This document shows, one piece after another, positions 4,552 through 12,563 of a stretch of DNA of 22,626 bases. The translations under genes and the position numbers were made by a program. A model generated the notes under the pieces. That model searched no databases. It had not been told where the DNA came from and saw only the letters and a program-made list of their open reading frames with translations. The DNA is from Bacillota bacterium (GTDB lineage: Bacteria; Bacillota; Clostridia; Oscillospirales; Oscillospiraceae). Location: assembly GCA_023406225.1 (NCBI GenBank), contig JAEXWS010000191.1, positions 1-22,626 on the forward strand, given 5' to 3'. Each line of letters begins with the position of its first letter. The first letter of the stretch is position 1.

Positions 4552-7551
4552 ATGGAACTGCTGCTGAGCGCGTTTTCCCGCCTGCTGTCCATGAGCCTTA
4601 CGGCCCTGCCGGTGCTGGCGGCGGTGCTGGCGGCCCGGTGGCTGCTGCGGAAAGCGCCGAAAAAATACAGCTACGGCCTGTGGGCCGCGGTGGGCCTGCG
4701 GCTGGCGTGCCCCTGGACCCTGGCGCAGGCCCGGTGGAGCCTGTTCAACCTGCCGCCCCTGCGTCAGGCGGCGGAGACCGCCGCGGTCTCCGGCGGCGCG
4801 GGCGGGGAACTGATCCGCCCCGCCTTCCCCCTGCCGGTCCAGGGGACGGCGGTATCCCCGCCGCCTGCGGGGATGACGATGGCGGCGGAACTCTCTCAGA
4901 CCCCATCCGCGGGAGAGCTGGCCCTGCGGGCGGCGGCCCTGGTATGGGCGGCGGGGGTGGCGGCGGTGCTGCTCTACGGCGCGGTCTCCTGGCTCCGGCT
5001 GCGGCGGCTCACGGCCGCCGCCGTCCTGGAGGAGCCGGGCGTGTGGGCGTGCGACGGTCTTGGAACGCCCTTCGTGCTGGGACTGTTCCGCCCCCGGGTG
5101 TACATCCCCTTCCGCCTGGACGGCGGCCAGCGGACCTATGTGCTGGCCCACGAGCGGTTCCACATCCGCCATCTGGACCACTGGGTGAAGGCGCTGGCGT
5201 ATCTGCTGGTGGCGGCGTACTGGTGGGACCCGGCGGTGTGGCTGGGATGGCTGCTGATGTGCCGGGACATGGAGATGCGCTGCGACGAGGCGGTGCTGGC
5301 GAAGCTGGGCGGCGGGGCCCGGGAGGGGTACAGCCTGGCGCTGGTGTCCTTCGCCGCGGCGCGGCGGTTCCCGGCGGCGCTGGCCTTCGGGGAGCATGAC
5401 GCCGCCCGCCGGGTGAAAAATGTGCTGGACTGGCGGCGGGAGACGCCCCGGATGGCGTTTTTGGCCCTGACGGCGGCGCTGGCGGTGGTCATGGCCTGCA
5501 GCTTCAACGGCACGAGACCGGAGAGCTGGGTGAAGGTGGAGGGCGTGGGAAGCGGCGCGGCGTTCACCTGTGACCTGCGGGAGCCCATCCGGTCCTGGGC
5601 CGTCTACGAAGATCTCTATGAAAACGGGACGCTGCGCTCCAGCGTCCCCCGGATCGTCAACGGCTTTTTGGAGGACGGCGCGGAGGCGGCGGACGGGCGG
5701 TTTTCAGCGTCCATCCGGGCCCAGGCGGCGTATGCGGAAAACGGCGGTTTCGGCGGCACGCTGGAGTGCTGGTATGACGAGACCGCCCACTGGACGGTCC
5801 AACTGCCCAAGGACCACTACACCGGCGCGGGAGGCGCCGTGGGAGACGGGGAAGCCCTGGGCGGGGCGGGCGGCCTCCGCAGGACGCTGACGGGGAATGG
5901 AGAGGCGCTGCTTTACAGCGTGCTGCTCTCCACGGAGCCGGGCGGCGCCGTCACGGGATATGACCGGGAGCTGGGAGTGACCGGGACCAACGACACGGTG
6001 GTCCAGTTCCGCCTGGTGGTCTCCACGAAAACGGCGGAGGCCTTCGGAGACGGCATGGACGCCGCCCGGCGGCTTTTTGAACTGCGATCGGATGGCGCGG
6101 CGGCGCTGCTGGAGGCGCTGGGCCTTCCCGGCGGGTACGCCCTGCCTCCGGCGCAGACGCGCAACACTCTTCTGGTGGCCTTTTCGGAGGAACCCGGGGA
6201 CCCGGACCGGCTGGATGGCGGGATGATGGACCGGGCGGCGGTGCTGCTGGCTTTGATGGGGGACCTGGAGCGGGTGGAGTGGTCCTATCCCGCCGCCGAA
6301 AACGGCGCGGAGACGCTGAAAACCGTCTCCTTTGACCGTCGCCAGCCGGACGCCTGGGCCGAGAGCCTGGGCTATGAGGACATCAAGGACCTGGGCAAAA
6401 GCGCCTCGGGCGTCCGGGCGCTGCTGGCGTATCTTGGGATGGACGGCGGCTTTGCCGCCGGGACGGCCGCCGGGGAGACCCCCACCGGCCAGGTGCCCTA
6501 TCCCGCCATGGGCGGCGTCGTGGGGCAGGTGCGCTATGTCCTGCCGGAAGGGACCCGGACCGTGGGCTTTCAGACGGAGACCTACGACCGAGGAGAGCTG
6601 ACGGACCGGCGGTGGGTCTGGACCGGAAACGTGGGGGAGGCGTTCCCCGCCTCCGGGCGGTTCTGGGTGACCTGCGCCTATGACAAGGGGGACTGGAACC
6701 GCCATCTTCTGTGGGCCGTGACCCCCTGGACGGAGGACGAGCGGGGATCGGAGCCTTTGGCGTCTTTCGCAACGGACCTGCCCGGCTTCCAGCGGGGGGC
6801 CCGCTATCCCGCCTATCTCCGCCGCCCCCTGGAGACGGAGGGCGCGCTGACGGAAAACGGCGGGGCGGTCCTCTTCGCCGCCTTTGCCAACGAGCGGGGC
6901 GGGGGATCCGCGCAGGGGATGGACCCGGCGGCCTTGAACGACCCGGGGACCCTGGAGCGGGCGGCGCATAGCGACGATGTGGTGATCCTTTTGCGGATGT
7001 GCGTATCCGGAGAGGAGACGACCGCGGAGGGGCTGACCTCCGTGACGGGGCTGCCGACGGTCTCCACGGAGCCCTTTGCCGATATCCTGGGTTTTGACGG
7101 CGTCCGGGTGACGGAGACCCTCTCCTTTGGCTGGAGCGAGCGCACCTATTACGCCGTGGACGGCGGCGGAAACAAAACCCCCATCGCCGAGAGCTTTGGA
7201 TGGGGCGGGCCGGAGGACTGCGCCGTGGACCTGGACGGCGACGGACAGGAGGAGCTGGTGTGCACCGTCACCTACAACGCCGACGGAGCCCAGCGGGTCT
7301 ATGTCTACCAGCGGCGGGCGGACGGCGTCTACCGGGGCTGGCTGGACGTTTGGGAGGAGCTGCCGGCGGACTATGTGGACTGGGGCGTTAATTCCACATG
7401 GGAGGAGTACGACCCGGCGGAGAACGTCTTTTTTGTCCACTACGCCGTGGACACGGACGGCGACGGAGAGGCGGAGGGGGACTACGCCCGGCGGACCTTC
7501 ACCCCCGCCCAGGCCCTGGCGGCCATGACGTGGGACCGCCGGCAGTCCTGA
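4552..7551 (+). CDS. M56-family (BlaR1-like) membrane metalloprotease sensor
   Basis: A 999-residue membrane receptor-protease. The N-terminal membrane segments are at about 8-30, 40-56 and 126-144. The zinc protease motif HERFH is at 200-204 and the downstream glutamate E241 lies in DMEMRCDEAVL, as in BlaR1 family M56. A final membrane segment is at about 301-317. The remaining about 680 residues should be outside the cell. No SxxK-type penicillin-binding domain could be assigned there. The end carries two acidic loops, DLDGDGQEEL (893-902) and DTDGDGEAEGD (967-977), which resemble calcium-binding loops. Family knowledge predicts that a signal outside activates cleavage of the BlaI-like partner. 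The ATG 2 bases after the repressor stop is supported by GGGAGGAG. The whole protein is far longer than classical BlaR1 (about 585-600 residues). The ligand is unknown. Confidence 0.88.
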   Translation: MELLLSAFSRLLSMSLTALPVLAAVLAARWLLRKAPKKYSYGLWAAVGLRLACPWTLAQARWSLFNLPPLRQAAETAAVSGGAGGELIRPAFPLPVQGTAVSPPPAGMTMAAELSQTPSAGELALRAAALVWAAGVAAVLLYGAVSWLRLRRLTAAAVLEEPGVWACDGLGTPFVLGLFRPRVYIPFRLDGGQRTYVLAHERFHIRHLDHWVKALAYLLVAAYWWDPAVWLGWLLMCRDMEMRCDEAVLAKLGGGAREGYSLALVSFAAARRFPAALAFGEHDAARRVKNVLDWRRETPRMAFLALTAALAVVMACSFNGTRPESWVKVEGVGSGAAFTCDLREPIRSWAVYEDLYENGTLRSSVPRIVNGFLEDGAEAADGRFSASIRAQAAYAENGGFGGTLECWYDETAHWTVQLPKDHYTGAGGAVGDGEALGGAGGLRRTLTGNGEALLYSVLLSTEPGGAVTGYDRELGVTGTNDTVVQFRLVVSTKTAEAFGDGMDAARRLFELRSDGAAALLEALGLPGGYALPPAQTRNTLLVAFSEEPGDPDRLDGGMMDRAAVLLALMGDLERVEWSYPAAENGAETLKTVSFDRRQPDAWAESLGYEDIKDLGKSASGVRALLAYLGMDGGFAAGTAAGETPTGQVPYPAMGGVVGQVRYVLPEGTRTVGFQTETYDRGELTDRRWVWTGNVGEAFPASGRFWVTCAYDKGDWNRHLLWAVTPWTEDERGSEPLASFATDLPGFQRGARYPAYLRRPLETEGALTENGGAVLFAAFANERGGGSAQGMDPAALNDPGTLERAAHSDDVVILLRMCVSGEETTAEGLTSVTGLPTVSTEPFADILGFDGVRVTETLSFGWSERTYYAVDGGGNKTPIAESFGWGGPEDCAVDLDGDGQEELVCTVTYNADGAQRVYVYQRRADGVYRGWLDVWEELPADYVDWGVNSTWEEYDPAENVFFVHYAVDTDGDGEAEGDYARRTFTPAQALAAMTWDRRQS

Positions 7552-7555
7552 ACCG

Positions 7556-7589
7556 AAAAAGCGGGAAGGCAGCCGCCTTCCCGCTTTTT
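7556..7589. terminator. Intrinsic terminator after the M56 receptor
   Basis: AAAAAGCGGGAAGGC, loop AGCC, GCCTTCCCGCTTTTT is a perfect 15-base-arm hairpin with a T-run, 4 bases after the stop codon. It could act in both directions. Confidence 0.9.
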
Positions 7590-7603
7590 GTGAGATCCGC
7601 GCC

Positions 7604-7632
7604 TTGACAAACGCCCGGAAAGCCGCCATCAT
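7604..7632 (+). promoter_or_regulatory. Promoter of the aminotransferase gene
   Basis: TTGACA (7604-7609), 17 bases and CATCAT (7627-7632). The -35 box is perfect and the -10 box weak. It starts 15 bases after the preceding terminator. Confidence 0.5.
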
Positions 7633-7665
7633 GAAGGAGAATCAACCACTGAAGGAGGCCCTTTT

Positions 7666-8835
7666 ATGAAGTATGATTTCGACGCGGTGGTGGACCGCTC
7701 CCGCAACCACTCCGCCAAGTACGACGAGCGGAAGAAGAAGTTCGGCACCGACGACGTGATCCCCCTGTGGATCGCGGATATGGATTTCAAGACCGCCCAG
7801 CCCGTCATCGACGCCCTGAAGGCCCGGGCGGAGGAGGGCATCTGGGGCTACACCGCCCGGCCGGACAGCTATTTTGAGGCCATCCGGGACTGGCAGAGGC
7901 GCCGCAACGGCTGGGAGATCGACCAAAGCCTTATGAGCTTTTCCCTGGGCGTGGTGCAGAGCATCTCCGCCTGCGTGAAGCTCTTCACCCCCGAGGGGGG
8001 AAGCGTCCTCATCCAGACGCCGGTGTACTCCGAGTTTTACGACATGACGGAGGCGTGGGGCCGGACCGTGGTGGAGAACCCCTTTGTGGAGCGGGACGGG
8101 AAGTGGGTCATGGACTGGGCGGATTTTGAGGAAAAGCTCGGCCGGGTGGACCTGTTTTTGCTGTGCAACCCCCACAACCCCTTAGGGATCGTGTGGACGC
8201 CGGAGGAGCTGCGGCGGATGGCGGAGCTTTGCCGGAAGCACCATGTGACGCTCTTTTCCGACGAGATCCACTCGGACCTCATTTTCCACGGAAAGACCCA
8301 TACCCCCGTGGCCGCCCTGTCCCCGGAGATCGCGGGGGAGGTCATCACCGGCATCTCGGGCACCAAGACCTTCAACCTGGCGGGCCTCCAGGCCAGCGCC
8401 GTGGTGTTTCCCAACGCCCATAAAAAGGCGCTGTTCGACCGGTTCTGGATGAATATGGACATTCACCGGAACAACGCCTTCTCCCTCACCGCCATGGAGG
8501 CCGCGTTCCGCGGCGGAGAGGAATGGCTGTCCCAGCTTTTACCGTATCTCAGCGGCAACTTTGACTTTGTGGTGGATGCCTGCGCGAAAAACATCCCCCG
8601 GATCAAGACCTGGGCGCCGGACGCCACCTACCTCATGTGGCTGGACTGCCGGGACCTGGGCCTTGACAACGAGGCCCTGCGGACCTTCATGATCCAAAAG
8701 GCGAAGCTGGGGCTGAACGAGGGGTGCTCCTTCGGGCGGAGCCTGAGCGGCTTTATGCGGCTGAACGCCGCCTGTCCCCGCAGCGTGCTGGAGCAGGCCA
8801 TGGAGCAGCTGGAGGCGGCGGTGAGGAGCCTGTGA
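7666..8835 (+). CDS. MalY/PatB-type PLP aminotransferase (probable cystathionine beta-lyase)
   Basis: A 389-residue cytoplasmic fold-type I PLP enzyme. Members of the MalY/PatB group cleave C-S bonds of cystathionine or cysteine, giving homocysteine or H2S with pyruvate and ammonia; some act as aminotransferases. Visible motifs are the N-terminal IPLWIADMDF (32-41), CNPHNPLG (167-174), SDEIHSDL (198-205) and SGTKTFNLAG (231-240) with the PLP lysine K234. The C-terminal domain ends at a normal family length. The ATG follows GGAGG 9 bases upstream. The gene has its own promoter and a shared convergent terminator, so it is monocistronic. No methionine-pathway neighbours are present, so C-S lyase activity is a family-based inference. 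A regulatory role like that of E. coli MalY is possible but unsupported. Confidence 0.88.
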   Translation: MKYDFDAVVDRSRNHSAKYDERKKKFGTDDVIPLWIADMDFKTAQPVIDALKARAEEGIWGYTARPDSYFEAIRDWQRRRNGWEIDQSLMSFSLGVVQSISACVKLFTPEGGSVLIQTPVYSEFYDMTEAWGRTVVENPFVERDGKWVMDWADFEEKLGRVDLFLLCNPHNPLGIVWTPEELRRMAELCRKHHVTLFSDEIHSDLIFHGKTHTPVAALSPEIAGEVITGISGTKTFNLAGLQASAVVFPNAHKKALFDRFWMNMDIHRNNAFSLTAMEAAFRGGEEWLSQLLPYLSGNFDFVVDACAKNIPRIKTWAPDATYLMWLDCRDLGLDNEALRTFMIQKAKLGLNEGCSFGRSLSGFMRLNAACPRSVLEQAMEQLEAAVRSL

Positions 8836-8838
8836 GAA

Positions 8839-8873
8839 AAAAGGACCCCGGAGGCACTCTCCGGGGTCCTTTT
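8839..8873. terminator. Convergent bidirectional terminator
   Basis: AAAA-GGACCCCGGAG, loop GCACT, CTCCGGGGTCC-TTTT. The A-run on one side and the T-run on the other serve both the aminotransferase (plus) and the phosphohexomutase (minus), whose stop codons flank it. Confidence 0.88.
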
Positions 8874-8875
8874 CG

Positions 8876-10603
8876 TTATGTTTGCAGCGTCTTTACCCAC
8901 CGGCCGTACCGCTCCAGGTTCGCTTCGCAGGCCGCCGCGTCCGCGCCCAGAGTCAGAACGTAGACCTTGATCTTCGGCTCCGTGCCGGAGGGGCGCACCA
9001 GGATGGAGGTGCCGTCGGCCAGCTCGAAGCGCAGCACGTTGGACCCGGAGAGCTCCATGGCGCTCACGGCCCCGGTGGCGCAGTCCACCACGGTCCCGTC
9101 CGTGTAGTCCTTGCGCACCGCCACGCGCACGCCGCCGATCTCCGCCGGCGGATGCTCCCGCAGGTCCCGCATCAGCCTGGCCATGTCCGCCAGGCCGTCC
9201 AGCCCCGGCATCACCAGGTTGTGGGTCTGCTCGGCATAGTGGCCGTAAGTCTCGTACAGCTTCTCCAGCGCGTCGAACAGCGTCTGCCCCTGGGATGCGT
9301 ACCAGGCGGCCATCTCCGTGAGCAGCATGGAGGCGGTGACGGCGTCCTTGTCCCGGACGTAATCCCCCAGCATGTATCCGTAGGACTCCTCGTAGGAGAA
9401 GATGACCTTCCCCTCGCCGCTCTCCTCCAGGGCGTTCTTCTTCTCCGCCATGAACTTGAAGCCGGTGAAGGTATCGTAGCACTGAACGCCGTTTTGCTCC
9501 GCCACCTTCCGGGCCATCTCCGTGGTGACGATGGTCTTCAGCGCCACGGGGCGCTCCGGCAGACGGTTCGCGCGCTTCATGGCGCCGATCAGGTAATCCA
9601 GCAGGAGAACGCCGGTCTGGTTGCCGGTGACGGGGCGGAACGCGCCGCTCTTGTCCCGGATCATGATGCCCACCCGGTCGCTGTCCGGGTCCGTGCCCAG
9701 GATAAAGTCCACGTCGTGCTCCTTGGCCAGGGCGATGGCCAGGTAGAACCCCTCCGGGTTCTCCGGATTGGGGGAGACCACCGTGGGGAAGTTCCCGTCG
9801 ATGACCATCTGCCGGGGCTCGCAGAGGATGTGCTTCACCCCCAGGGCCCGCAGGGCCTCCGGCACCAGCTTGTAGCCGCAGCCGTGGAAGGGGGTGTACA
9901 CCAGCTTGAAGGAGTCCGCCACCTTGGCCACCGCTTCCCGGTCCATGATCTGGGCGGTGACGTTGGCCATAAACCGCCGGTCCGTCTCGTCTCCCAGCAC
10001 TTCGATCAGCCCGGCGGAAACCCCCTCGTCATAGGGCATGGTCCTGACGCCGGTGAAGATGTCGATGGTCTCCAGGGTCCTGGCGATGGTGTCCGCGTGG
10101 TGGGGCGGGAGCTGGGCCCCGTCGGCCCAGTAGACCTTATAGCCGTTATACTCCTTGGGGTTGTGGCTGGCGGTGACGTTGATGCCCGCCTGACAGCCGT
10201 ACTCCCGCACGGCGAAGCTCAGCTCCGGCGTGGGGCGCAGGGACTCAAAAATGCGCACATGGATGCCGTTGGCGGCGCAGACCTCCGCCGCCGCCCGGGC
10301 GAACTCCATGGAGTGGTTCCGGCAGTCCATGGCGATGGCCACGCCCCGGCGCTTTCCCGCCTCGCCCTCCGCCGCGATGACGGCGCAAAAGCCCTGGGTG
10401 GCCCAGCGGATGACGTGGATATTCATATGGTGCAGTCCCACGGCCATGGTGCCCCGCAGCCCCGCCGTGCCGAATTCCAGAGGGCCGTAAAACCGGGATT
10501 CGATCTCCTTGGGATCGTCCCGGATCGCCTCCAGCTCCGCCTTTTCCGCCGCGCTCAGGGCGGGGCTCGCCAGCCACTTTTCGTACTCTTTTCTAAAATC
10601 CAT
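8876..10603 (-). CDS. Phosphoglucomutase/phosphomannomutase
   Basis: A 575-residue cytoplasmic alpha-D-phosphohexomutase, probably interconverting glucose 1- and 6-phosphate and so feeding UDP-glucose and envelope glycans. Motifs are in the family order: FGTAGLRG (44-51), the catalytic serine loop TASHNP with S146, the metal loop DPDSDR (305-310), the sugar-specificity region EESYGYMLGD (near 400) and a C-terminal phosphate-binding RPSGTEPKIKVY. The length fits the long PgcA/PGM2-like class rather than GlmM (about 450). The ATG at 10603 has GGGAGG 7 bases upstream. It is the last gene of the walJ-rlmH-DUF2007-like run, 15 bases after its neighbour, and ends at a bidirectional terminator. The exact sugar specificity is inferred from family. 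Confidence 0.92.
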   Translation of the reverse strand: MDFRKEYEKWLASPALSAAEKAELEAIRDDPKEIESRFYGPLEFGTAGLRGTMAVGLHHMNIHVIRWATQGFCAVIAAEGEAGKRRGVAIAMDCRNHSMEFARAAAEVCAANGIHVRIFESLRPTPELSFAVREYGCQAGINVTASHNPKEYNGYKVYWADGAQLPPHHADTIARTLETIDIFTGVRTMPYDEGVSAGLIEVLGDETDRRFMANVTAQIMDREAVAKVADSFKLVYTPFHGCGYKLVPEALRALGVKHILCEPRQMVIDGNFPTVVSPNPENPEGFYLAIALAKEHDVDFILGTDPDSDRVGIMIRDKSGAFRPVTGNQTGVLLLDYLIGAMKRANRLPERPVALKTIVTTEMARKVAEQNGVQCYDTFTGFKFMAEKKNALEESGEGKVIFSYEESYGYMLGDYVRDKDAVTASMLLTEMAAWYASQGQTLFDALEKLYETYGHYAEQTHNLVMPGLDGLADMARLMRDLREHPPAEIGGVRVAVRKDYTDGTVVDCATGAVSAMELSGSNVLRFELADGTSILVRPSGTEPKIKVYVLTLGADAAACEANLERYGRWVKTLQT

Positions 10604-10618
10604 CCTAAGACCTCCCTT

Positions 10619-10927
10619 TTATTCCGCGCCGTCTTCCGGCGCCGCGTCCAGCAGTGCCCGGGCCTCCTCCAGCCGGGAGGCGGGGACGTACAGCTCCACC
10701 CCCAGGCCCGCGAAGCCGAAAATGACCTTGCCCTGGGTGCCCGACTTGAAGGCGGGGATGCCGCAGCTCTCCAGCAGGGAGAGGATGATGTCCGCCATGC
10801 CGTCCAGCTCCGACTGGAGGGACAGCTTTTCGGCCCTTTCCGGCCGCCCCGCCTCGTCCTTCGGCCAGGTCTTCAGCAGATCTTGGCCCGCCATGGCCCA
10901 GAAATCCCTTGCTTGTTCGTCCATCAT
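10619..10927 (-). CDS. DUF2007-like small protein
   Basis: A 102-residue soluble protein. The C-terminal half, LLESCGIPAFKSGTQGK through LGVELYVPASRLEEARALLDA, resembles the small DUF2007 domain, described in databases as a putative signal-transducing module of unknown function. The N-terminal 35 residues are helical and acidic with no known motif. Two adjacent ATGs (10927 and 10924) both sit behind GGAGAAGGAG; the first is used. It lies 24 bases after rlmH and 15 bases before the phosphohexomutase, so it is translated from the same transcript. No function can be assigned. Confidence 0.75.
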   Translation of the reverse strand: MMDEQARDFWAMAGQDLLKTWPKDEAGRPERAEKLSLQSELDGMADIILSLLESCGIPAFKSGTQGKVIFGFAGLGVELYVPASRLEEARALLDAAPEDGAE

Positions 10928-10951
10928 ACGCTCCTTCTCCGCAAAAAGCGG

Positions 10952-11434
10952 TCACTTATGGTATTTGCTTCCGGCGTTGATCTGGTAGGCCCGGTAGACC
11001 TGCTCCAGCAGCATGACCCGGGCCAGGTGGTGGGGAAAGGTCATGGGGGACATGGACAGCCGCTCCTGGGCCTGGGCCTTGAGGGAGGGGTGCAGGCCGA
11101 AGGACCCGCCGATGAGAAAGACCAGATGGCTCTCTCCCCGGGCGGCCCGGGCGGCCATGAGCCGGGCCAGGTCCTCGCTGGAGCGCATGGAGCCCTCCAC
11201 GCACAGGGCGATGAGGACGGCGGCGGGCGGCAGCTTGGCCCGGACGGCCTCCGCCTCCCGGGCCAGGGCCGCGCCGATCAGGGCGGGGGAGGGGTCCTCC
11301 GGCAGCCGCTCCTCCGGCAGCTCCACGACGTCCAGTTTGCAAAAGCGGGAGAGGCGCTTGGCGTATTCCGCCGCCGCGTCCGTGTAAAAACGCTCCTTCA
11401 GCTTTCCCACGCACAAAACGGTCACTTTCTGCAT
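10952..11434 (-). CDS. rlmH: 23S rRNA (pseudouridine1915-N3)-methyltransferase RlmH
   Basis: A 160-residue SPOUT-class methyltransferase that methylates pseudouridine 1915 of 23S rRNA in helix 69, using S-adenosylmethionine on assembled ribosomes. The family signature is complete: N-terminal KVTVLCVGKLKERF, the SAM-binding knot FLIGGSFGLHPSL (106-118), SMSPMTFPHHLARVMLLEQVYRAYQI (127-152) and the invariant C-terminal YHK. Length is exactly that of the family. The ATG at 11434 follows GGAGGACCCC and lies inside the last codons of walJ, a 13-base overlap that indicates translational coupling. The walJ-rlmH neighbourhood is also seen in other Firmicutes. Confidence 0.97.
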   Translation of the reverse strand: MQKVTVLCVGKLKERFYTDAAAEYAKRLSRFCKLDVVELPEERLPEDPSPALIGAALAREAEAVRAKLPPAAVLIALCVEGSMRSSEDLARLMAARAARGESHLVFLIGGSFGLHPSLKAQAQERLSMSPMTFPHHLARVMLLEQVYRAYQINAGSKYHK

Positions 11435-12222
11435 GGGGTCCTCCTGCACACCCGGTGGGCGGGGCCCGGGCAGTCCCGCGGGGCCACGCTCAGCGTGATT
11501 TCCAGTCCGGCGGCGGAGAGGGCGGTCTCCACGGCGGAGCGGGCCATGGCGGGGGTGTTGTTTTCCCGGCTCAGGTGGGCCAGCACGATCTCCGAGGCCC
11601 CGGCCTCCGCCAGGGACACGGCGAACCGGGCGGCGTCCTCGTTGCAAAGGTGCCCGTCCGCCCCCAGGATGCGCCGCTTTAAGGAATAGGGATAGGGGCC
11701 GCTGCGCAGGGTCTCCACGTCGTGGTTGGCCTCCAGCACCGCCAGGTCCACGCCGGGGAGCAGGTCCGCCGCCTCCTCGGTGACATAGCCGCTGTCCGTC
11801 AGCACGCCCACGCCGCCGTCGGCGGTGTCGATGCGGTAGCCGCAGGAGCCGGGGGAATCGTGGGAGGTGGGGAAGGCGGTAACGGCGCAGTCGGGAAAGG
11901 CGCAGGCCGTTCCCGCGTCCAGGGGGCGCACCCGGTCCTCCAGCCCCGCGAAGCGGTAGCACAGCTCCCGGGTGGTCCGGGCGCTGGCGTAGATGGGCGC
12001 GGCGCAGCGCTTGAGGAGGGTTTGGAGGCCGGCGATGTGGTCGGTGTGGGTATGGGTGATGAGGATGGCGGTGAGGGCGTCGGGGGTCAGGCCCAGCTCG
12101 CCCAGGGCCAGAGTGATGCGGCGGCAGGAAACGCCCGCGTCCACCAAAAGCCGCGTCCCGCCGCAAAGGCAGAGCAGGGCGTTTCCGGAGGAGCCGCTGG
12201 CCAGGGTATGTACAGTCGTCAA
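11422..12222 (-). CDS. walJ: WalJ/YycJ metallo-beta-lactamase-fold nuclease-like protein
   Basis: A 266-residue metallo-beta-lactamase-fold protein of the YycJ type, thought to act as a nuclease or in coordinating cell-wall and DNA metabolism with WalRK. The zinc motif THTHTDHIAG gives H57, H59, D61 and H62. Other fold motifs are LASGSSGNALL near the N terminus, LVDAG (26-30), TSHDSPGSCGY, LTDSGYV and LEANHD. The start is a TTG at 12222, GAGG about 10 bases upstream. This gives the family length and N terminus; the frame stays open further upstream only through the repeat element and hairpin, and no conserved sequence begins there. It overlaps rlmH by 13 bases. A stem-loop with a T-rich tail (12274-12325) lies just upstream and may affect read-through from murA. 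Confidence 0.92.
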   Translation of the reverse strand: MTTVHTLASGSSGNALLCLCGGTRLLVDAGVSCRRITLALGELGLTPDALTAILITHTHTDHIAGLQTLLKRCAAPIYASARTTRELCYRFAGLEDRVRPLDAGTACAFPDCAVTAFPTSHDSPGSCGYRIDTADGGVGVLTDSGYVTEEAADLLPGVDLAVLEANHDVETLRSGPYPYSLKRRILGADGHLCNEDAARFAVSLAEAGASEIVLAHLSRENNTPAMARSAVETALSAAGLEITLSVAPRDCPGPAHRVCRRTPCRK

Positions 12223-12273
12223 ATCAAAATAACCTCGCAGTTTTAAAGTAAGGACGAAGGAGAGAAAAGAAAA

Positions 12274-12325
12274 GCGTCCGCTCGGGAAAACGCCGGTCAA
12301 GGCCGTCATCCTCCCCAGCGGACGC
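12274..12325 (-). other. Stem-loop upstream of walJ, possible terminator or attenuator
   Basis: Nine-base perfect arms (GCGTCCGCT and AGCGGACGC) enclose about 34 bases with an inner GGGGA/TTTTCCC pairing. On the minus strand the stem is followed by TTTTCTTTTCT. It lies between the repeat element and the walJ start and could terminate murA transcripts or attenuate walJ. Confidence 0.5.
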
Positions 12326-12345
12326 CAAGAATATTGAAAAAGGGA

Positions 12346-12560
12346 CCCCGCGCCCCGCGGGCGCCGCCGGAGGGGGACCAGGGGGAACCCGCGGCTCTCC
12401 CGGTTCTTCCGCCCAAAGGCGAAAGAAAAAATTCTAATCATGTTCGGCAGGACATGGGCCTGCCGAACATTCCCCGGCCTGTTTGCCCCTGGGGCAAACG
12501 CACCAGTGACCGGCATCACTGGCGAGGGGGAATCCAAAGGGGGGACGCAAGGCCCCTCTT
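12346..12560. repeat. Multi-hairpin intergenic repeat, copy A
   Basis: This fills most of the murA-walJ gap. In plus order it holds GCGCCC/GGGCGC, a degenerate GGGGGAACC-type stem, TTCTTCCGCC/GGCGAAAGAA, a 12-base stem at 12440-12451/12459-12470, GTTTGCCCC/GGGGCAAAC (12481-12499) and CCAGTGA/TCACTGG (12503-12522). A final G-rich/C-rich segment lies at 12537-12556. The same succession occurs at 18363-18575. There is no transposase and no convincing gene. Confidence 0.8.
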
Positions 12561-12563
12561 TGC

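Noticed and set aside
8882..11689. Very long open frame on the plus strand opposite the phosphohexomutase, rlmH and walJ genes
   Set aside because: It is an antisense frame produced by GC-rich codons. The minus-strand genes have full family motifs; this one has none and crosses several genes.
12346..12356. GC stem near the minus-strand end of copy A followed by TTTTT as an intrinsic terminator
   Set aside because: The stem GCGCCC/GGGCGC is separated from the T-run by GGGGTCCC, too far for a normal terminator.
12333..12537. Open minus-strand frame through repeat copy A (begins MDSPSPV) with a similar peptide in copy B
   Set aside because: The resemblance follows from the DNA repeat itself, copy B lacks the start codon, and the stretch is a row of palindromes. 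A small peptide is possible but nothing supports translation.
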